Below, in pieces: positions 27,301 through 41,443 of a stretch of DNA of 64,000 bases. How positions within the stretch are numbered: position 1 is the first letter of the stretch; the number at the start of each line of letters is the position of its first letter. The DNA comes from Pardosa pseudoannulata (Eukaryota; Arthropoda; Arachnida; Araneae; Lycosidae): positions 56,477,954 to 56,541,953 of the forward strand of contig CM063498.1 in assembly GCA_032207245.1 (NCBI GenBank), written 5' to 3'. Position numbers and translations under genes: made by a program. The notes under the pieces are model-generated. The model was not told where the DNA came from, made no database searches, and saw only the letters and a program-made list of their open reading frames with translations.

Positions 27301-30300
27301 CAAATATTTCAAATTGTATATTTTATATTTCAATAATGTAAGGAAGCAGCAATTTTTGTATTTATTTGTTGTGTGATACTTAAAAAATCATATTCTTTCA
27401 TCTAAAAATTTAAGGTTCTGTAAAATAGACATGGAATATTTATTGTTATTTTCAATTCACATGCTAAATTTAAATAATTCATACTAATCAATTTTAATAT
27501 TTTGCATTTTATTTAAAACAGTATTTTAGATATTTTCAGATATTTCTGTTAAGGAATGTGTGTGGAGTTCTTTTTTAAGAAAATAATTGATAGTTACATA
27601 GATTTTACATTAATTTATTGTATTTAAAGAAAATATTAAATTCCAGTAATTTATCCAATTTTCATTCACCAAATTTCTTGATTCCTTTCTTTATTGTTAA
27701 CATTTGTGGCCAGATGTCATTCTCTAACTGCAGACAAAACATTCTTTAAAAGGACCGAAATATCTCTGTGGTGATCTGACAATTGTGTGTATGTGTGTGT
27801 GCTTTCTTACTCCATTTTTTATTGGGATAAAATGTCAAAAATGTATTCTTTTATACTTTCTCAGATCAATTTTTAGTTATGAATTATCAATGAGGAAGAA
27901 TGTCAGTATCTTCATCAGTAAAATATTTGTTACAAGTCTTATTTGTTGAGTTAGTTTGCCCTATTGTCTTTTTGATAGCTTGTTCAAATGATTTGTATAT
28001 TTTTTGCCTGGTTAAATTTTAACTTCATGGATTCTAATATAAAATGTAAATAAGTAATTGCAAAATCAATTTAAAGATTAATTTTTTATACGTAATATAT
28101 TATAGGATAAAGAACGTCTTCTGAGACTTAAAACAAATCTGATGGCACGTCTTCAAGTTCTTTATCAAATAGTGCCTTCCCTGGAAGCTTTAGAGAAGGG
28201 TCTCTCTGAAGTAACTAATTGGCTTGATGAAGCTGGAAAAATTATAGCTTCTTATGGAATTCCTAGTACTCCACAAGCCATTGCAACTTTACAAGAGAAG
28301 CATAAGGTAACTCTTATGTTAACATTTAATTTCTGGATAATAATTTAATTATGTAGTTTTCTTTTTCAACTAATGATATGCCTGGATATGATTTCAGTGA
28401 TATGTAATCTTGAACTTGTCTATATAATGATAATTTGTTTAGTTATAAAAACATTTAAAATTTGTATTGAAATATTTAATGATCAAAATTTTTTAATTTG
28501 TTCATATTCTTCTTTAAAAAACTTTCTGTAAAACAAACAAATAAAAATCTTTTTACATCCAAATTTCCAAAATTAGCGGATATTTTAATAAATATCCTTA
28601 AAATTTATTATTAAAACAGTATTTAACAAAATGTTTCACTTAAGGTGTATTGCACCCCCAAAATTTGATATTTTATGTGCTCTACAAAATCTGTCAAATT
28701 AAAACAAGAATATTTCCTTTGAATTTTGCATTATTTACCTTTATAAAACTAAAAAAAGTATAGTAAGTATACATACATATAAAATTAATTAAACACCACA
28801 AAAAGTTTGTTAGTAAGTATTGAGGTTATAAGCAAATACTATTATAAAAATATTTAAAGGTAAAATTACAAATAAGCTATATTATATAGACGAAAAATAA
28901 CTGAATTGAGTATGAAAGAACAATAAACAAAAGAAGTTTTTAAAGGTAAAATTTCTCTTTAATACTTTTAAAGCCTGACACAATGATTTTATAAAATCAA
29001 ATCTGTTTTGTTTATAATTAACCCAGTCACTAAAATAAAGTTCATGTAATTTCATATTTTGGAGAAAGATACCATAATTATAACCAAAATAAATTTCTGA
29101 TATAGAAAAATGCTTCTTTTGATAAGGTAGAGTAACTGCACCTCAGAATGTAAAATAATCCAATACACTCAATGGTATGTACACTTTTATATGGAATCAT
29201 AGACTAGTTAGCCTTTAAAGAATAGGTAAACTCAATACCATCTAATAATTCAAAATGTCAATATATGTGAAACACCCCACTTCACACTTACTTTACATTC
29301 TGCAGATGTTCTTAAATATGCATATATCTTCTTAATTACATTTTCTCTCCTGCATGTTGTTCAGAATCATTGTTAAGGCAGGATTTAATTATTTTTAGTG
29401 TTTGTCTTCATATTAGTTTGACTTTAATATAACAATACATTTTGATTCTTTTCAGATATTTTTCTCTCAATCTGTTGAGTATAAGCCTCGTCTAGAAAGT
29501 GCAAAGAATATTTTCAGAAGTATTATTGAATATTCTAAAGGAATGCCAAATCTTGATACTGCAGATTTAAAGATTAGAATCGCTAATGTGGAATCACGTT
29601 TCAAAGTAATATACTTTTCTAATTTTAAACTAACTTTGTTCTTTAATTCTTAAATTTTCTGAAAATTTTAACTATCCTCTTAATTACTTTCTTTTATGTT
29701 TGGTCATGCTGTTTTTTTTTTTAGATGTGTGATAATAACTATTCTTGTACTTAATAGTTTTATTTATTTATTTTTTAATAAAGTTAAGAATGCATGGTAG
29801 TGGTTATGTATCATTTCACTTCTAATAATCATTTTTGAAAAATTGAAAAATTTAAGTATTAAAAATTTCCAATTAAGGTTTTTTTAAATATTAATAAAAA
29901 TGACTATATTAATGAAATTTTACAGACTAAATTTCTATGCTTTAGATGAGAATATTTAGATAAATTTTATAAAGCTATGGGGAGGGGGAGGGGTTTTGAC
30001 TTATATATGGATCCACAGAATTGATGTATTATAGATCCTTTTTGGCAACGTTTTATACCGTTGGCAACCCAAAAAGTCATCAAATCAGCAAAAATAAGTG
30101 AGACATTTAAGAAACAAGCAAAATATATGATTTCATTTAAAAAAAAAAAATCTCCATAAGTCAGAAATATGGGATGAATTGCTAAAAATAGCATTTTTCA
30201 TGAGTTTTAAAAGCGTTTATTTCTGTAATATTTAATTAATCAAATTATTTTGTTTTCATGTTCTTAAAACAGAGCACTTTAACCCTTGCTGACCAATGGA

Positions 30301-33300
30301 ACAATGCAATGTCAGAAGCTAGTAATCGATGGCAGGTGTATCATGAAAAGCTGCATATTGTTAAAGAAAAATTACAAACGGCTGAAGGATTTTTGAATAA
30401 AAAGCCTACTGATGAAAGCCAACTTCAGACTCATAAGGTTAGTAAAATTTAAAAAAAAAACTTATTTTAAAACTTTTATAGTATTTTCAATTCTGGTTTA
30501 AAAGAAAATCTTAAGCAGTACTGCAAAATGTTTCATGATATAGTGTCTTAAAGTCATCAAATAATAATAAAATAATCACTATTTATATTTTATAGTTTCA
30601 CTAAATTAAAATAAAAAGCCTTGAAATGTTTCTCAGTATTGTATTTTTTCTTGTAGGCTTTTTTTAGTACTTTGAATGACTCTATAATAAGAGAATTACT
30701 ATCATCAAGTGATGCTGTATTAGCAACATTGCCAGTATCAGAACAAAACCCTGTAAAAGAAGTAGTTCAGTCATTACATGCCAAGTGGAAGGCTCCATAA
30801 GTCAGAAATATGGGATGAATTGCTAAAAATAGCATTTTTCATGAGTTTTAAAAGCGTTTATTTCTGTAATATTTAATTAATCAAATTATTTTGTTTTCAT
30901 GTTCTTAAAACAGAGCACTTTAACCCTTGCTGACCAATGGAACAATGCAATGTCAGAAGCTAGTAATCGATGGCAGGTGTATCATGAAAAGCTGCATATT
31001 GTTAAAGAAAAATTACAAACGGCTGAAGGATTTTTGAATAAAAAGCCTACTGATGAAAGCCAACTTCAGACTCATAAGGTTAGTAAAATTTAAAAAAAAC
31101 TTACTTTAAAACTTTTATAGTATTTTCAATTCTGGTTTAAAAGAAAATCTTAAGCAGTACTGCAAAATGTTTCATGATATAGTGTCTTAAAGTCATCAAA
31201 TAATAATAAAATAATCACTATTTATATTTTATAGTTTCACTAAATTAAAATAAAAAGCCTTGAAATGTTTCTCAGTATTGTATTTTTTCTTGTAGGCTTT
31301 TTTTAGTACTTTGAATGATTCTATAATAAGAGAATTACTATCATCAAGTGATGCTGTATTAGCAACATTGCCAGTATCAGAACAAAACCCTGTAAAAGAA
31401 GTAGTTCAGTCATTACATGCCAAGTGGAAGGTAAGTTTATAAAATTTGAATTATTTTTTCTTTGTTTGAGTTTTATTATGATGACAGATTTTTATTTAAA
31501 TATATTTAATCCTTTGAGAAAAAAAAGAAAACAAGCAATTTGCTAAAAACTGTATGTATACATAAAAGTAAACATATACAAACAATCACTTTTGTGTATG
31601 CATAAATGCAGTTTGTAAATTAAACATCTTTATATTCATAACAGAATTTTTTGCTAAAAACTTTATGTATACATAAAAGTAAACATATACAAACAATTAC
31701 TTTTGTGTATGCATAGATGCAGTTTGTAAATTAAACATATTTATATTCATAACAGAATTTTTGTAAAGTTTCGAAGATAGGATTCTTTTAGTTATATGTT
31801 TATATATTCTGTTTCTTTTGGCTCAAAAATTAAACTTAAATATAAGGTTTAAAGGGAGGTTTGGAGCAGAATTTCTTAAGCAGGAAAATGATTTTGAGCA
31901 AAGCGTCTTGAATGGGGAAACTTACAATTCTCAAATATGAAAAAAATTGGGACTACAGAAATAGAATATCTTAAATAGGAATCTTCTTATCAAGTAACTT
32001 CTTAAGGGGGTTCTACTGCCTTTTAATATTTATATATATTTAATTATCTTTTGCAGAGTGTTATTGAGAAAATACCTAGCCATTTACTACTCCAAGAGTT
32101 TAGAATCAAAGAACAAGAATTTTTAACCCAGGTACATGAAATGAAAAGACAGTTACATTCCCAACAACAAATGATTGATGGAGGTGAAAATGCAGAATCA
32201 GTTTTCAAGAAACACTTGGTAAAATATTAAGATTTTATATATTCTGTTTATCTCCTTTTTTTTTCAAGTTATTATAATGAAAGTCCTCTAAATTAGTAAA
32301 ATTAACTGTCTTTTTAAGATCTATAATTGATAGCATTATATTCTTCTGGTAAGTTTCTCATTTTATCTTGTGATGATATTCTGGATTAAGTTGAGAAAAT
32401 GTATGATGATTATGTAATTCTTTTTTCCTTTCCTGAGATATAAAAATTTTACGTTTGCAAATATCTGTGGCATTCTATTTTTAGGCCTTTTTTACACCAT
32501 TACGTATATCAAATGCAAAAGGCTGCCTTAACAGAATGAAAGTTTTGTGTGAAGAGTATAAAACTTGCCCACAGTCTACTCCTGATGTTCCTGAATCATA
32601 TATGAAAGACGAAAAAGAATGGATACAAATTCAAATTCAGATTGATGCATTCTTGGCTCAACTGCAACAGCTCAAAGCTGATTGGACTGAATATTGCCAG
32701 CGGTATTTATAACTTTTATTTTCTTAGTTACATAAATATAAAATATTATGTAATAACACAGTTATGTAATTTATTCACTAATTCATATGTGTTATGAAAA
32801 TTGTTATTTAATAAAATCATTTCTTTCATTGAATTTCATTATTCATATAATTTTACAACTGAGTTTCTTGATTCATTTATTTTAAGATACTTTTTAAAAA
32901 AACTGTAAAATAAATACCATGAAATATAGCTTTCTTGAAAATAATAAAGCTATTGCAATTTTCATTTCTTCTTCATAAAGATAATAAAATTTAATATAAT
33001 TTAATATATATATTTTATTTTGTCTTCCCTGAAGATTTAATGAACTGCTCAAATGGATGGATGATGTAGAATGTAGCATAAAAGCTATAACAGATGATAT
33101 TACCTCTGCAGATGAATTTGAAACTATCAAAGGAAAGTTTCTGGTCAGTAGAACATTTTTCTGTTAATTGTATAAGAATTTGTCATAATTTAACTTTTAA
33201 AAATACATTTTTAAAGTTTTTGTTTAATATTATATCCTATTTTGCTTTTAATTAAATAATTTTACATAATCAATGGTATTTATTATTACTTTAATATGTT

Positions 33301-36300
33301 ATAACACTCTTTGCTTGGACCAATAAGATGAAACACTTTCTTATGATAATTAAATGCACCAAATTTGGCAATTTCAATATCTTGTAATATTATAAAGAAA
33401 CTGTAAATTATCTATCCTTATGCCTCCGGTGAAAATTGTTTAACTATATCTCTGATAGGACTAATTCTGGATTTCTGGATCTAAAAAGGTCACACTATTT
33501 TCTTTATTATTTTTTGAATTTATGCTTCACAGATTTTGATTCTCTGTATAATTCATATAATATTAACAACTCAATGTTTGGGTAGACTACAAAAAATTCT
33601 CCAATTCAAAATATTGCTATCAAGCTGTTCCTTTTAACTTTAATTAGCATACATCAGTATAACTCTTTTGATTAGTCTATATATGTATGTTGTGTGTATG
33701 AGAGAGTGAATTTTTCAAATATATTACAGTGCAACTATTAAAAATAATCAATTTTTAATAGTTACATTTTGATGTAATTAGAATGCATGCCATTGTAGAC
33801 TTAGCCGTTATAAATACGTTGCTATAACAAAGGTAGGTCTACTTTGCACTAATTGCTTCTGGACTGTCTTTTCACTCAAAAAAATCTTTTGAAACAATTT
33901 GAATATGAAATTATCCCAAATGCAAGATTGTTAACTGAAGACCTAGTGCCGAAGATAAATTCCTATCGTCCTCTAAGTGTTGTTCGGTTAGTGACTATCT
34001 AAGTGAACATGCCTAAGTGAACATCTCCATAGAATTGGCATTTTTTATCCCCTCTTTGTTCTTTATGTCTTCAGAAAACCTTTAAATAGAGGTCATCTGC
34101 ATGAATCCACTTCGCGGTTCTTCTATCCGAGACTACCCTGTATTAGAGCCAGAGAATGAGGCATACTTCAGTCAATGTTACTTTTGTTACTTGTACAGTT
34201 GTTAATTGTTATTTTTAAATAATTGTACAGTGCCATTAGAAAAAATAGTTACATTTTGATGTAATTATTAAAAATTATCAGTTGTAAATTTCTTTTAGAA
34301 GGTCAAATATTACATAATTTTTCTTTTAGAAGGTTAACCATTTCTTAATATTTTTTCCTTAGGCTGTATGCCAAACTGTAGACAGCCGAAGAGAGGATGT
34401 CAAGTGGTTAGTTCGGAAGTTAGATAACCTCCTAGCCCACATTCCTGAAGATGAAGGAGCAGCTGAGCAAAAGAAGTTAGATGATTTATTGACACGTTAC
34501 AAGTCTTTACTTCCTGAAATTGACACCACAATAATGATAACTGAGACTATAACAAAATGTTTTGTCTACCGAGAGGAAGTAGTTGAAGTGAACCGTTGGT
34601 TGAAGGAAGTCAGAGCTGTTACTGATTCCATTGAGGAAACTCCATATGATGATCCCCAAAAACTCACTGAATTAGTTCAACAACAAGAGGTAAATTGTTT
34701 AGCAATTGTCGAAAATCAAACCTTCAAATTGTAGCATGCATTTACTTAAAACACAATCTCGCATAGATGAAAAATAGTGTACTTTAAAAATTATATTTAT
34801 CAAATCATTTTGACTGGCATATTTCTTAAAAGCTGACTGAATTAATTCAGCAATAAAAGTTTTGCTGAACTCTTAAGCTGTTATTCAAGATTAAACTTCA
34901 AAGTTGCAGCATGTATTTATTTTAAACACAATATAGTATTGATTGAAAAAGCTTTTAATCATAACTGTGTTTGTGTATTGTTAAATATGTTATAAAATAC
35001 TTAGCAATAATGTTCTAAAATTATATTTTTATTATTTATCAGTTCTTTTGTATTTTTCCAAAAAAATATTTTTGATTAATTCTTAGATGTTGACTTTGTT
35101 AAATTTTAATTGTGGAATATACGTAGTTTATTTTTAAAGAGCTTTATTGAAATGATTTAGAGTGTTGGCTGTGAAATTTTGTATGAATTAAGTATATTAT
35201 AACTAACAAGTTAACTTTATTACTTTAAAACAGGCAATTGTTCAACAACTGGAAACACATTTAGGAAATGTTAAATATAGTGTGCAGAAAGGAAAAGATT
35301 TGCAAGTACAGAAGATGTCTCCAAAATTTGTTGCTCGAGAGGTTACTGAATTAGAAAAGAATTGGGAGACTGTATATCAAGCAGCAACGGATAAACTTAA
35401 CACTTTAAAGGTATTGCAAAAAGTTTTTTGTGTTACTAAATATTATTACAAGCATATCAAAAGAACTTTGTTCCAATTTAATTATTTATATCTTTTTATT
35501 TATAGAATGCCTACAAACGTTGGGATGATTATGATAAACAAAAAGATGAGATTTTCCGCCTTTTAAAGCAGGCTGATGATGAGCTTAAAAAATTGAAACA
35601 AACAATGAATGTCCAACAAAGCTCTGTAAGTTAATTATTGATATTTGTACTTCACTTAATTACCAAACCTTATTTATTAAGATTATATGAAGTTTAAATT
35701 TATTTTCATGATAATTTTGTCAATGTTCAAATTTTTTAACAGTCTGAATGTCAAGATTTATTTTTAATGAATATGAATAGATTCAACTTAATGTTACAAA
35801 TTTGATACACTTCACTAAAATCAAAAATCTCAGTAATTATTATTAGTTTATGAAAATTTAAAACCTTTAAGCTAAAATATAGTTTAAAATGCAAAGTCAA
35901 CATAAATAAGACACACTTTATCTTATGTCTTGCATATGTTGCCTTTGGATTTTATGTTATAACATTATTAGTATTATTTGTTTTATTTGTGTTACTACTG
36001 TTATTATTATAAATATAAAATTATTTAATTCTTTCATAAATTACTATCTTTATTATAAATCTAAAATTTCTGAAAATTACAAATCTAAGGAAATACTGTA
36101 TTTACTTGTATCTAATATACACACTCTTTTCACAAATTAAAGGTAAAAATTCTAGATATGCATTATGCATAGAATATTTATAAATATATTTGAACTGCCT
36201 CGAGTAAGCATAAAATATATGAAATAAAATATAATAGATGTTTTGCAGCATCTGTTTTTTCCTTTTAGACTTCTTTTAAATAACAGTAAGCTAGTAATTC

Positions 36301-39300
36301 TAGTCATTACACTAATAACCTGTTTTCCAGATATTATTTAGTTTTAATATTAAGAGTTAAAAAGTGGAGTTGTTAGAAATATGATCTTGAAACAGCATTA
36401 AAGGTTAATTCATTTTGTTCCCATATCAATTGGTTTACAAACTGGATGCCTACTTGCATGTCAAGCTTATTGTGCACACTATGTACATATAAACATTTTT
36501 GTCCTTTTTTTTCTTGTAAAGATCAAAGTGCATGTTATGTACACATACACATCATGAGTAAATATGGTAATATGTAAAGCTACACTGCTCTAATGCCTAT
36601 AATATTGGAATGATTATGATAAACAAAAAGATGATATTTTCCACCTTTCAAAGAAGGCTGATGATGAGCTTAAAAAATTGAAGTTGTGAAAAAGTGCTCC
36701 AAAGATTTTTTTTTATGGCTTTTCATCTTAATAAAATGTTTTACTTAAAACATTTTTCAATAATGCATGTTTAGACATATTTCTCTTGTATTAATTAAAA
36801 TTCTCATAATTTTAGCTGCAGTACAAAGAGCTTGAAAAAAGTACAGAAACTAATTTGAAAAAGTTTAAAACTGTTGGACAGAATCTTGTTCCTCAGCTGA
36901 GTGATAAAAGAAGACCAATTTTAGAGAAGGAAGTTGTGGAGATTGAAAAGAAAGTTTTAATGGTGATGTCAACATTAAAAGAAAATTTGGAGTACTTAGA
37001 GCGTAGTACTGAAAAGTGGACAAATTTCAACTTTAAATTAGAAGGTTTTATTGCTCAAACTGACAGCATAATAGATAGATTGAAAAGTATTTTGTCTGAA
37101 ACATCTCCACCTGAAGAACGATTGAGAAAGTTAGATGTGAGTATATACATTTATTTTTTTTATTATATTGACAGTCATTATAAATTTATAGCTATCATAA
37201 AATGCTCATCTTTGTCATTTTTAGTAAGTTTTAAAACAAAAAAAAAGTATATAAAAAGTTAAGTAATGTGTTGTTTTTGTAGTAATCACTGTAAAACAAT
37301 ATTTATTAAAATTCTTAAAACTTAAAAAAATTTGTTATGTATTCTTATAGTTAATCTTATAGACATAGTCTAAAAATGTTATACGCAAATAAAATTTAAT
37401 TTTAAAATATTGAATTGTACTTACTAATGCATCTTAAAAATTAGTAAATACAATTCAATGTTTTTGTGTAAACATTTTTGTGTAAACTTCTAATGTATAA
37501 TCTTCAACTTAATATTTCGTGTAAACTTCTAAAAAGTATTTTTACAGCAACCTGTCTTATTTTATATAATTTTAACAACAGGTCAACAAACTGTGTCACA
37601 TTAAACTTGTGTTATAATAATCTGTTTTTTATTAAAAAAATAATCTAATGCTTTTGGAAAATATATTGTTTTTTTTCTATTTTCACCTTTTACTGGCTAT
37701 TATGTCATTAAAATATAAAACTTGAAGAAAAGCACATTAAATATCTACCTTTTTTTATAATATATATTAAATCCAAAACTTTAGAGCATCTTCATTAAAT
37801 AAATTTGCTTGCTATAGGTTTTATTTTTTAATTCTTCAAATCATTTATTCAAAATGCTTACTATTATAAATTTCAAGTATGCATCATACGTATATAATGC
37901 TCACATTTTTATCTTCAAATTTTTATGTTTTGCATTTGCATATCTATTTGTTGAAATATTACATATTCAGTCCCCACTAAAGGACCAAAATTATATTTTT
38001 ATAGTAGTAAATACAATATTTTAAAACTATATTTCTTTTAGCATATTAGCAAATATATTCAAAAGTGTTTGTTACCTTCTCTTTCTTCCATCTGTTTAAA
38101 GGATTTGGGATTGTTTAAGATCACTTAAAAAAAGCTCTCATTGTAATATTCATTAATACTCAAATTTCTTCTTTTATAATCCAATGTGTAGTGAGCATCT
38201 AGCTTAGATTTTGTTGACCTGAACTCCAGTAGTACTTACAGTGTTTTGTTGGCATGTTCCTGGCATTTTAGAATTTTGGCCTGAAGCCAGGCCACTACCT
38301 CCCACAAAAGACAAGAGTCAGCTATTCTTTTTTTAATTGTTCTTTTCTATTTATCTCAGGAGCTTCATGCTGAGATACTGGAGCAAAAGCAAGTGTTAGT
38401 GAACCTGGAAACAGAAAGCAAGGAATTGGCTCGAGATCAACCAGACAGTGCAAATGTGAAACAGATAATAGGCCAATTGACAAACCTGAATGATAAACTA
38501 CGGACATTGGAAGAGACTGTCATCACTCAGAGAAATATAATATGCAAAAACCTTGAAGCATTGAACAATGTAAAAGATATTTTAAAAACAGAGAGAGAGG
38601 AATTGAGAGCTGCTGAACTAAGGGTAGAAGCAGGTCCTCCTGCTCCAGTGTCTCTTAAGGAAAGTTATACTAAAAAGGGAGAAGTTGAAGTAAGTACATT
38701 TCTCATGTAAAATATGATTGTAAATATGGTTGGTGTATTATTGCCTAATTTTCTGTTTCATAGAATGTGTAATACATTTAAGGATTAAGATAAATGTTTA
38801 TAATGTTTCCTTATTACTCATCATTAATGAGATTTATTCCACCATGTTAAATACGTAATTATTTGTTTATTCCTATTTAAGTAAACATGAAACTTTCTGG
38901 CAAAAAAGATTTTACTTTAAAAATATTAATTTCTGAAATCAAATAAAAAATATCTCCAATTGTAAATTCATTGAACAAGTATTAAAAACTTAATTTTTTA
39001 GTCAAAAATTTTCTGGAAAGGAGTTTTTGTTTCTGTGTTTATACACATGTATAAATAACAATGATCAATATGTTTGAAAACATATATGCTCACTTAAGGA
39101 TTTAATCAAAGTACATCAAGTGGGATGTTTCCTTTGATTATTAAAAGTATTTTATTCTATATATAAAGCAAAATGTTTGTAAATACTGCAAAATTACTGT
39201 TTTTACTTCTTTTCCAATTCAGAAATTGTTTCTAAAATTTAAGTTCTGCATTCTATTGCATCATATATTAAGAAAACATTTTGCTGATTGTTTCATTTTA

Positions 39301-41405
39301 TATGTGGATCTTTGGATAGGGATTATGTTATAGAGTATTGCGTATAAAGTTAGGGTTAGTGGTAACATACTGTTGACATATGCATACACAAGACTTATGG
39401 AATCTGGATAAGGAGGGATATAAACAAGTTGGTCATTCATACCAATGTTTATAATTCTCAAACTACTTCCTATGTTTATTTTTTTATGCAAGGTAATTAT
39501 TTGAAATCTACAAAAAATTGTCAGTATGCCTATTTTGTAGACATGTAGAACTTAAACTTCTAAATTGAAGGGGTCATGACTGAAGTAGTCTGAAAATGGG
39601 GCAGTAGGCCAAAAAGCTTAGAAACCAATCACCGGCAATACTTATTTTATGGGTCTCGTTTAACAAATTTCTGATTTTGATTGTAATAAATAAAACATGT
39701 AATTTTATGTCAGTTCTTTTTACATGGTTTCCGCGTACCTGAAAAGTCATGGAAAATCATGGATTTAGACAATATATTAATTTTGTCATGGAAAGTCTTG
39801 ATTTTTCAAGCAAAATGAGTAAAAGTCATGGAAAGTCATGGATCCGCTAAACTACCAATTAAAAAAAATGCATTGAATTGTTTAATTCTGTTTTTACTTG
39901 TCATTTGGCTGAAGTTACTGAGTTTGGTATTTATGTATTATCCTACTGACCAAGTAAAATTTGTTCGCCAAGGAAACTCAAAGCAAGAAAGCTTAATGGG
40001 TGGGTAAATGTATATTTTTCTGTTTTTTCTTAAATTGTAGATTAAAATTTTATTAATATAATAACTATTATTATTTAATAAAAATTAGTTAAGATTTTTT
40101 GCACAAAATATAAGTTTATCTTTAGGGATATTGTATATAAATGTTATAGGGTTATATTTGTCTACTATTCATAGTCACCTGGATAATACCAAATTGGAAA
40201 CATTTTGATTGAAAAATTGCTATATGATTAAACTTAGGTATGTAGATACAACAATTTATTTTTATGTGAGTTTATTAACACTTATAAAGTAAGTTTATAG
40301 TTTTTTTATGATAAAATTCCTGTAATTTCTCTAAAAGCATATATTTTATTTATATATACATCAGAAGTTTTATTCATATATACTTTTAATGAAAGCTTTT
40401 TAAAGTCATGGAAAATGATCTGCTAAATCAGGGAAAGTCATGAAAAGTCATGGATTTGAAAACTTTTATTGTGGCAGATACCCTGTTTTTAATTTATATT
40501 ATGAATGCAGCAGAATATATTATTGTTTTACACACTATACTTATAGAATATTTTTTTCTTTTGTAGTTTTAATTTAAATTAGTTTTTAGTTCTTATAAAA
40601 TTTATCAATTCTGATTTTGTTTAAAAAGAAAATTATTTTATTAATTGGTTTATTTGCAGCATTTTTGTGAGCACTGCCATTCCAAAATTCGATATCTCTC
40701 TGATGTTGGCACTCAGACTAAAGAAGAATTGACTGATGCATCCATTCAGTGTGAATTTGCAGAAATACAAGATCAGTGGAAGACTATTGCTGAAACTGTT
40801 CAGCTATGGATAGAACAGTTGCAGATTATAATTACTCTTTGGGAAGGTGTTAGCATTAATCTAGAAAGTGTGTTAAAATGGCTTGATAATGCAGAAAAGA
40901 GAGTTAAAGTTATTTCATCTACAGACACTGTAAATGTTAAAAAATTAGAAGATTTAAAAGCAGAAATCAGAGTAAGTATTTTTTCCGCTCATGTGTTTAA
41001 AGATTTTATTGCTTCTTTTAATTAAGTGACAGTATCAATTGAATGTATTCTTGCAATATTCTATGAAGAACTATTTTTTAATGTTAAGATTGCACATACA
41101 GATATATTGATATTATTTGCTATTAGTGTAACATGCAAATATTCTTGTGTTATAAATCATAATAACATACCTATGTATCAGAAAGTATTTTATATATTTT
41201 GCTTTTATAGCATAAAAACTTTCAGTGCTTTCATGTGAAAAATTGTTTCTGACATCTGTTGTAATTAGAATTTTAGAAAAGACATATTTATGTCATTGGT
41301 GGTTTTTTATTTTATTTTTCAATACTGTTTAAAATTTTGTAATAAGATCTTTCAGTAGAATTAAGTACTTGTTGAATCAGCTGGTATTGCCCAAGCACAC
41401 ACACA

Positions 41406-41443
<38 letters not shown>

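Larger units (their letters stand above)
30152..31431. repeat. Recent tandem duplication (641 + 639 bp) containing nesprin exons 17 and 18
   Basis: Copy A is 30152-30792, copy B 30793-31431. They differ only by two bases in an A-run inside the first intron and two substitutions (one silent in exon 18, one in the intron). The join aagtggaagg|ctccataag shows no microhomology with either outer boundary. Copy A loses the donor of exon 18. Either a very young duplication or two overlapping contig ends placed side by side by an assembler. Confidence 0.97.

Noticed and set aside
29967..30194. Minus-strand hydrophobic 75-codon frame
   Set aside because: AT-rich intronic sequence read as Phe/Ile/Leu; it overlaps the start of the duplicated block and has no conserved motif.
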